Shown piece after piece: positions 1 through 6,118 of a stretch of DNA of 12,173 nt. A model generated the notes under the pieces. That model did no database searches. It saw only the letters and a program-made list of their open reading frames with translations, and was not told the origin of the DNA. Source of the DNA: Bacteroidales bacterium. Lineage in GTDB: Bacteria; Bacteroidota; Bacteroidia; Bacteroidales; UBA7960. The stretch's first letter is position 1; every line of letters starts with the position of its first letter. The stretch is from contig PWNY01000197.1 in NCBI GenBank assembly GCA_003557805.1, positions 1 to 12,173 on the forward strand, written 5' to 3'. Both the position numbers and the translations under genes were made by a program.

Positions 1-1
1 C

Positions 2-1273
2 AACACCTGGTATACCCCGGGGGTTTCAAAGATCTCAACAACCATCCGTGACAACAATGACAGCTCGTATGAGCTTACCAACAGGGGCAACCTGGTTGCG
101 GTCGTGAGTGATTCCACCAGGGTACTTGGAGACGGTGACTGTACTCCTCCCGGGGGCATGGGCGTTATGGAGGGTAAGGCATTTTTGATGAAGTATCTTG
201 GCGGGGTTGACGCGATAGCTATATGTGTTGACAGCAAGGGACCTGACGGCAAGAATGACCCGGAAAAGATAATCGACTTTGTGAAGATGTCGCAATATTC
301 TTTCGGGGCAATAAACCTGGAAGATATAGCACAGCCAAATTGTTACCGGGTACTGGACGTACTACGCGAAGAATGCGACATCCCGGTATGGCACGATGAC
401 GCACAGGGGACGGCCTGTGTTACACTTGCAGGATTGCTTAATGCCCTGAAGCTGGTTGACAAGAAGATAGGTGATGTTAAGATCGTATATTTCGGGGCAG
501 GGGCATCAAATGCAACCATAGCACGCATAGTCAATACGGCCGGTGCAGACCCGGCAAAATCGATATTGTTCGATTCACAGGGCGCCCTGCACAGGGGCAG
601 GAAAGATATAGAACAGGACAAGCGCTTTTACCGCAAATGGGAACTGTGCCAGATTACCAACCCGGAAAGGGTTGAGACAATGGAGGAGGCCATGAAAGGG
701 GCAGATGTGCTTATTGCGCTTTCAAAGCCTGGCCCCGACGTAATAAAAAAGGAATGGATAAGCCAGATGGGCGACAAGTCAATAGTGTTTGTATGTGCCA
801 ACCCTGTGCCAGAGATATATCCATATGCGGCCAAAGAGGCAGGGGCACATATAGTGGCCACAGGCAGGGGTGATTTTCCCAACCAGGTCAATAACTCAAT
901 AGGCTTCCCGGGAATACTCAAGGGTGCCCTCATGGTCAGGGCCAGGAAGATCACAGATAATATGGCAATAGCAGCTGCAGAAGCAATAGCGAGGTACTCG
1001 GAGAAAAGGGGCATAAATACAGAGGACATCATAGCAAAGATGAGCGAATCTGAAGTTTTCCCGTTTGAGGCAGCAGATGTTGCAATGCAGGCAATAAAAG
1101 ACGGTGTCGCACGCAAGGAGATGACCTGGCAGCAGGCCTATGACCTTGCAAAAAAGGATATCGAACACGCAAGGGCCACCACGAGCTCACTGATCGACAA
1201 CGGCTTTATCCCCGCACCGCCACAGGACATGTTGAATGAAGCAATGCAGGCTGCTGTGGATGCAGTCAAATAG
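2..1273 (+). CDS. NAD(P)-dependent malic enzyme (oxaloacetate-decarboxylating), 5' end missing
   Basis: The frame is open from the left edge, so the start lies outside the window; 423 residues are visible. Malic enzymes oxidatively decarboxylate malate to pyruvate and CO2 in the cytoplasm, giving NADH or NADPH. Visible landmarks are YTPGV at codons 4-8 (Tyr4 matches the catalytic tyrosine), GNLVAVVSD, VMEGKA with the likely catalytic Lys at codon 59, INLEDI and HDD supplying divalent-metal ligands, and a Rossmann loop FGAGAS. By comparison with short bacterial malic enzymes, roughly 30-40 N-terminal residues are missing. The protein ends after the malic domain, so it lacks the phosphotransacetylase-like tail of long MaeB forms. 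HDDAQGTA and GAGASNA differ from the commoner HDDQHGTA and GAGAAG, suggesting a divergent subfamily. Cofactor preference cannot be read from sequence. The stop is TAG followed at once by in-frame TAA, 8 bp before ruvA. An ATG or GTG near base 104 is internal, because conserved sequence continues upstream. Confidence 0.93.
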   Translation, partial: NTWYTPGVSKISTTIRDNNDSSYELTNRGNLVAVVSDSTRVLGDGDCTPPGGMGVMEGKAFLMKYLGGVDAIAICVDSKGPDGKNDPEKIIDFVKMSQYSFGAINLEDIAQPNCYRVLDVLREECDIPVWHDDAQGTACVTLAGLLNALKLVDKKIGDVKIVYFGAGASNATIARIVNTAGADPAKSILFDSQGALHRGRKDIEQDKRFYRKWELCQITNPERVETMEEAMKGADVLIALSKPGPDVIKKEWISQMGDKSIVFVCANPVPEIYPYAAKEAGAHIVATGRGDFPNQVNNSIGFPGILKGALMVRARKITDNMAIAAAEAIARYSEKRGINTEDIIAKMSESEVFPFEAADVAMQAIKDGVARKEMTWQQAYDLAKKDIEHARATTSSLIDNGFIPAPPQDMLNEAMQAAVDAVK

Positions 1274-1281
1274 TAAACAGA

Positions 1282-1872
1282 ATGATAGCTTTTCTTGAAG
1301 GGGCTATAGTGGAGAAGAATCCGGCCTACCTGGTGATCAACTGCCAGGGGGTCGGATACCTGCTTCAGATAAGCCTCTATACCTACAACGCCCTCCCGGA
1401 TAGCGGGAGTGTACATATACACACCCTGCAGCTTATAAGGGAAGATGCACACACTCTTTATGGTTTCCACGGCAAGGATGAGAGGGATGTTTTCAAACAC
1501 CTTATATCCGTTAGCGGAGTCGGACCAAATACCGCCAGGATGATACTCTCGTCAATGAGTCCGGCGGAGGTGAGATCAGCCATAGTTGGTAACGATCCGG
1601 CTGTTCTAGAAGCAGTTAAGGGTATTGGCAATAAATCTGCAAGAAGGATAGTGGTCGATCTGAAAGACAAACTTGAGAAAGAGGTAGATGTTAAAGTCCA
1701 AAATTTGGGGCAGGCAGACAATACTATCAGGCAAGAAGCGTTATCAGCATTAGTAATGCTGGGTTTTACAAAGAACACGGCACAAAAAGCCATTGCTGCC
1801 ATCCTGAAAAAACAGCAGGGAGCTCCGGTAAGTGCAGAGTATCTTGTTAAGGAGGCATTGAAAAGTTTCTGA
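1282..1872 (+). CDS. ruvA: Holliday junction branch migration protein RuvA
   Basis: This 196-residue protein has the usual RuvA length. RuvA tetramers bind four-way DNA junctions and load the RuvB motor for branch migration in recombinational repair. All three domains are visible: an N-terminal OB fold (MIAFLEGAIVEK through YGFHG, residues 1-63) with the acidic pair Glu54-Asp55 at the position of the junction-opening pin; two helix-hairpin-helix motifs, SGVGPNTARMIL (about 78-89) and VKGIGNKSARRIV (about 112-124); and a C-terminal RuvB-contacting domain (about 148-196, containing ALSALVMLGFTK). The ATG at 1282 matches the conserved RuvA N-terminus and lies 8 bp after the malic enzyme stop, with no clear Shine-Dalgarno, as is normal for the phylum. 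Co-transcription with both neighbours is likely. From memory, ruvA next to sprA is a recurring Bacteroidota arrangement. Nothing looks damaged. Confidence 0.97.
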   Translation: MIAFLEGAIVEKNPAYLVINCQGVGYLLQISLYTYNALPDSGSVHIHTLQLIREDAHTLYGFHGKDERDVFKHLISVSGVGPNTARMILSSMSPAEVRSAIVGNDPAVLEAVKGIGNKSARRIVVDLKDKLEKEVDVKVQNLGQADNTIRQEALSALVMLGFTKNTAQKAIAAILKKQQGAPVSAEYLVKEALKSF

Positions 1873-1891
1873 TCCTTTATTAAAGATTGTT

Positions 1892-4800
1892 TTGGTGCTA
1901 TTACGGCGATTATTGACTTTTTTTACGTGTATCCTGTTTATTGCCGTGCTGCCTGCAGCTGCCTGGTCAATGCAGGACCCCGTTAACAGCGAAGACACAA
2001 TCCCGCAGGTGGCACCGCCTGTATTTGGCCTCCCGATGGAAAGTGCCGTTATATACGATTTTGAGCGCTTCCCTGTATCAGGCCTTTCCCTTAGTAACCC
2101 AAAAGTAATAACCACTGAATTTGAATTTGACCCTGAATCCGGCAACTATGTGAAGACCCGCCGGATTGGTGACATGGTCATTGGCACCCCGGTTTATATC
2201 CCATTTGATGAGTACCTCCGTTATGACCTTGACCGCAGGCTCCAGGATTACTGGAACGAAAGGGCTACTCCACAGGCTTTCCAGAGAAGGGAGGGGCTTA
2301 TACCCGAAATCCACATAGGAGGGGAGTTTTTTGACAGGATATTCGGAGGTAGTACGATTGATATAAGACCCAGCGGTTCTGCCGAACTGATATTCGGTGT
2401 TATGTCAAATTACCGCGAAGACCCTGCCCTGGACGAACAACGCAGGAGAACAACAAACTTCGACTTCCAGCAGCGGATACAGCTTGCCGTGGAGGCAGAT
2501 ATTGGGACGAAGGTCACCCTTGGGGCAAATTACAATACCGAGTCGACCTTTGACTTTGAGAACAGGATGAAGCTCGAGTACAGGGGCACAGAGGATGAGA
2601 TACTGCAGCTTGTAGAGGCCGGTGATGTAACCCTGCCGCTTGCAGGCAGCCTTATAAGGGGAACCCAGGGCCTTTTCGGCATCAAGACCCAGATGAGGTT
2701 CGGTAACACCCTTGTTACAAGCGTATTCTCACAACAGAAGACGGAGTCTTCAACCATAGAGGTTGCAGGCGGGGCACAAATGACCGAGTTTGAGATACGG
2801 GCAGATCAGTATGAGGACAACCGGCACTTCTTTTTGGCACACTACTTCAGGGATAATTACGATGATGCCCTCTCTACACTGCCCACTGTCTCATCAAACA
2901 TCAACATTACCAGGATAGAGGTCTGGATTACCAATATTGGTGCTGCAACAGAAGACAACCGCAACATAGTGGCATTTTCAGACCTGGGTGAAAGCAGCCC
3001 GCACAGTGAAAACATCCAGGGGGGACCTGCCGCGGCACCCTCCAATAATGCCAACAACCTACTGGATGACCAGCAAATGGTTAGTGCTATAAGGAATATC
3101 AGCCAGGTGAACAGCACACTTTCGGGCAGAGGTTTTACCTCCGGCACTGACTATGAGAATGTAGAGAATGCAAGGAGGTTAAGGAGCAACGAATATACCT
3201 TCAACTCCAACCTGGGGTTCATTTCACTTAACAGGACACTTAACCCCGACCAGGTGCTTGCAGTGGCATATCAATATACGATCATCGGTGATACGGCAAC
3301 CTACCAGGTGGGCGAGTTCTCAAACGATATTTCTGCACCCAACGGCCTGGTTGTAAAGTTGCTCAAGAGCACGGCCATTGACACCCGCCACCCGATGTGG
3401 GACCTGATGATGAAAAACGTTTACAACCTTGGGTCTTTCCAGATCAGCCGTGACCAGTTCAGGCTGAATATCCTCTATGATAGTGAGGAGCTGGGTGTGC
3501 CGGTGGGTTATCTTGATGAAGGACCAGTACAGGGACAGCCACTGATAAGGGTAATGGGGCTTGACAGGCTTAACACCCAGCTTGATCCAATACCCGACGG
3601 TGTATTTGACTTCATAGACAATGCCGCCACCCGCGGGGGTACAATACAGGCCGACAACGGGAGAATATTCTTTCCGGTTGTTGAGCCCTTCGGCTCACAT
3701 TTAAGGGAGCAATTGCAGGATCAGGATCTGGGGGACAAATATGCCTTCGACTCTCTTTATACAACCACAAAGTACAGGGCCCAGCAGGTACCTGAAAGGA
3801 ACAGGTGGATACTTGAGGGACGCTTCCAGTCAGCCGCCGGCTCGGAGATCCCCCTGAATGCAATGAACATACCTCCCGGTTCCGTAGTGGTCACTGCAGG
3901 CGGGGTGCCGCTTACCGAAAACGTGGATTACACCGTGGACAACACGCTTGGCAGGGTCCGGATAATAAACGAGGGGATACTGAATTCCGGAACACCGGTG
4001 CGCATCTCCCTTGAAAGCACCGATATGTTCAACCTTCAGACCAAAACCCTGATGGGTACACATGTCGATCACCGTATCAGTGACAACTTCAACATCGGGG
4101 GAACAATAATGAGGCTATCGGAAAGACCCCTGACCCAAAAGGTAAGCTATGGGGATGAACCTATAGCCAACACCATTTGGGGTCTGAACACCACATATAC
4201 CAGGGAGTCTGATTATGTTACCCGCATCCTGAACATGCTGCCTTTTTACGAGTCCAACACCACCTCCAGGATAACCTTCAACGGCGAGTTTGCCCACCTT
4301 ATACCGGGCCACTCAAGACATATAGGGCGGGCCGGCACAGCATATATAGACGATTTTGAAGGCAGCAAGTCGGCTATCGACCTTAAGAATGTCCAGAGGT
4401 GGCACCTGGCAAGCACTCCACAGCACCAGACAAGCCCGGGGATGTTCCCAGAGGCTGCACCGGTCTCTTTCGATGATGTAGAGGCTACCCTGGCATTTCG
4501 TTTCAATGTGGCGCGCCTGGCATGGTATGTTGTTGATCCCTTGTTTACGAGAAACAACAACCTTACCCCCTCACACATCAGGGCTGATGCTGACCAGAGG
4601 TCAAACCACTTTGTCAGGGAGGTGCTGGAAACAGAGATATGGCCAAACAAGGAGAGCCCCACCGGTATCCCCTCCCCTATTCCGGTACTCAATATGGCAT
4701 TCTATCCTTCAGAAAGGGGTCCCTATAATTACGACACCAGGCCCGGCCCGTTCAGCAGCGGTATGGCACAGGATGGCATGCTTAACGATCCGCACACACG

Positions 4801-6013
4801 CTGGGGCGGGGTAATGCGAGGTTTGCCAATGACCGATTTTGAAGCCGCGAACATAGAGTATGTGGAGTTCTGGCTAATGGATCCCTTTGTCTATGACGAG
4901 AACCACCGTGGCGGGGATCTTTATATAAACCTGGGGGATGTTTCTGAGGATGTGCTGCGCGACGGCAGGAAGAGTTTTGAGAACGGCCTGCCGATCGATG
5001 ACAATGTTATCAATGTGGATACAACTGCCTGGGGAAGGGTCCCAACTGTTCCGGCCGTTACCAATGCATTCGACAACAACCCTGCCTCAAGGGAGTTTCA
5101 GGATGTGGGGCTGGACGGGCTTAGCAGTGAAGACGAGAGGAGTTTCTTTAATGAAAACTTCCTCCAGGTGATCGCAGACATGTACGGCACTACCTCTGAG
5201 GCCTACCAGCAGGCATGGAATGACCCTTCGGCTGACAACTTCCAGTACTACAGGGGAACGGAGCTTGATGCCAACGAGGTGCCCATTCTGGAAAGATACA
5301 AACGTTATAACGGGCTGGAAGGGAACAGCCCGACAAGCGAACAGTCACCTGAACCCTACCCTACTTCAGCCACAAATATCCCAAACAATGAAGATATAAA
5401 TGAGGACGGCACTCTCAATGAAGCTGAACGGTATTTCCAGTACCGTGTAAGCCTCAGGCCTGAAGACATGGAGGTCGGGAGCAACTACATCACCGATGTA
5501 ATGGAGGCAAATGTAAGGCTGGCTAATAACGAGGTGGAGAAAGTACGCTGGTATCAGTTCAAGATCCCCCTGCATGACCCTGGCCGCCAGGTTATCGGAA
5601 ACATACAGGACTTTAAGTCAATACGCTTTATGCGCATGTTCTTCAAGGACTTCGAGGAGCCAATAATCTGCCGTTTTGCGACACTTGAGCTGGTAAGGAG
5701 CGACTGGCGTGTATATGACAGGGAGCTGGCCGCCCCCGGGGAATATGTTCCGGGAGATAACAGGGATACACGTTATGATGTATTTACCGTGAATATAGAA
5801 GAGAACGGCCAGAGACAACCAATACCATATGTGCTGCCACCCGGTATAGAGCGTGAACAGGACCTGGGTACAACTACAATGCATCAGCGTAACGAACAGT
5901 CACTGGCCATGAGGATTTCAAATCTTCAGGACGGCGATGCACGGGCAGTATATAAAACCGCAAACCTTGACGTAAGACAGTACAGGCGCCTTAAGATGTT
6001 TGCCCATGCTTAG
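1892..6013 (+). CDS. sprA: SprA N-terminal fragment (residues 1-1373)
   Basis: This is the part of SprA translated before the amber codon. No ATG is available upstream of the signal peptide: TTG at 1892 or GTG at 1895 must be used, and the first in-frame ATG (1970) comes after the hydrophobic core. Family landmarks in order are IGGEFFDRIFGGSTIDIRPSG (about 142-162), FDFENRMKLEYRGTEDEI (about 220-237), the LFGIKTQMRFG strand region (about 261-271), HFFLAHYFRDNYDDALS, YIDDFEGSKSAIDLKNVQRW, FWLMDPFVYD, GGDLYINLGDVSEDVLRDG, QDVGLDGLSSEDE, RWYQFKIPLHDPGRQ and SIRFMRMFFKDFEEP. The fragment ends at LKMFAHA, where other SprA proteins continue with an acidic residue. On its own it lacks much of the barrel and would be unlikely to form a channel. 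The signal peptide should still send it to the periplasm, where degradation is the likely fate. Confidence 0.9.
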   Translation: MVLLRRLLTFFTCILFIAVLPAAAWSMQDPVNSEDTIPQVAPPVFGLPMESAVIYDFERFPVSGLSLSNPKVITTEFEFDPESGNYVKTRRIGDMVIGTPVYIPFDEYLRYDLDRRLQDYWNERATPQAFQRREGLIPEIHIGGEFFDRIFGGSTIDIRPSGSAELIFGVMSNYREDPALDEQRRRTTNFDFQQRIQLAVEADIGTKVTLGANYNTESTFDFENRMKLEYRGTEDEILQLVEAGDVTLPLAGSLIRGTQGLFGIKTQMRFGNTLVTSVFSQQKTESSTIEVAGGAQMTEFEIRADQYEDNRHFFLAHYFRDNYDDALSTLPTVSSNINITRIEVWITNIGAATEDNRNIVAFSDLGESSPHSENIQGGPAAAPSNNANNLLDDQQMVSAIRNISQVNSTLSGRGFTSGTDYENVENARRLRSNEYTFNSNLGFISLNRTLNPDQVLAVAYQYTIIGDTATYQVGEFSNDISAPNGLVVKLLKSTAIDTRHPMWDLMMKNVYNLGSFQISRDQFRLNILYDSEELGVPVGYLDEGPVQGQPLIRVMGLDRLNTQLDPIPDGVFDFIDNAATRGGTIQADNGRIFFPVVEPFGSHLREQLQDQDLGDKYAFDSLYTTTKYRAQQVPERNRWILEGRFQSAAGSEIPLNAMNIPPGSVVVTAGGVPLTENVDYTVDNTLGRVRIINEGILNSGTPVRISLESTDMFNLQTKTLMGTHVDHRISDNFNIGGTIMRLSERPLTQKVSYGDEPIANTIWGLNTTYTRESDYVTRILNMLPFYESNTTSRITFNGEFAHLIPGHSRHIGRAGTAYIDDFEGSKSAIDLKNVQRWHLASTPQHQTSPGMFPEAAPVSFDDVEATLAFRFNVARLAWYVVDPLFTRNNNLTPSHIRADADQRSNHFVREVLETEIWPNKESPTGIPSPIPVLNMAFYPSERGPYNYDTRPGPFSSGMAQDGMLNDPHTRWGGVMRGLPMTDFEAANIEYVEFWLMDPFVYDENHRGGDLYINLGDVSEDVLRDGRKSFENGLPIDDNVINVDTTAWGRVPTVPAVTNAFDNNPASREFQDVGLDGLSSEDERSFFNENFLQVIADMYGTTSEAYQQAWNDPSADNFQYYRGTELDANEVPILERYKRYNGLEGNSPTSEQSPEPYPTSATNIPNNEDINEDGTLNEAERYFQYRVSLRPEDMEVGSNYITDVMEANVRLANNEVEKVRWYQFKIPLHDPGRQVIGNIQDFKSIRFMRMFFKDFEEPIICRFATLELVRSDWRVYDRELAAPGEYVPGDNRDTRYDVFTVNIEENGQRQPIPYVLPPGIEREQDLGTTTMHQRNEQSLAMRISNLQDGDARAVYKTANLDVRQYRRLKMFAHA
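6011..6013 (+). other. sprA: In-frame TAG codon splitting sprA
   Basis: The codons read ATG TTT GCC CAT GCT TAG AAA CTC GCT GAG. The protein is similar to SprA up to LKMFAHA and again from shortly after the TAG, in one unbroken frame. Acidic residues are usual here in the family, from memory, so GAG to TAG by a single G-to-T change is the simplest cause. No insertion or deletion is needed. Confidence 0.9.
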
Positions 6014-6118
6014 AAACTCGCTGAGGAAGATGACCTGCGCGACGGTGACCTTACGGTATTTATCAGGCTGGGATCAGACTTCACAGGCAACTATTATGAG
6101 TACGAGGTTCCCCTTAAT

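Noticed and set aside
628..1116. 162-codon open frame on the minus strand within malic enzyme
   Set aside because: It lies wholly antisense to a strongly recognised gene and has no family resemblance; it is a by-product of the codon usage of the real frame.
4246..4692. 148-codon minus-strand frame within sprA
   Set aside because: It is antisense to conserved SprA sequence with no recognisable motif or leader. The other antisense and shifted frames in sprA were rejected for the same reason.
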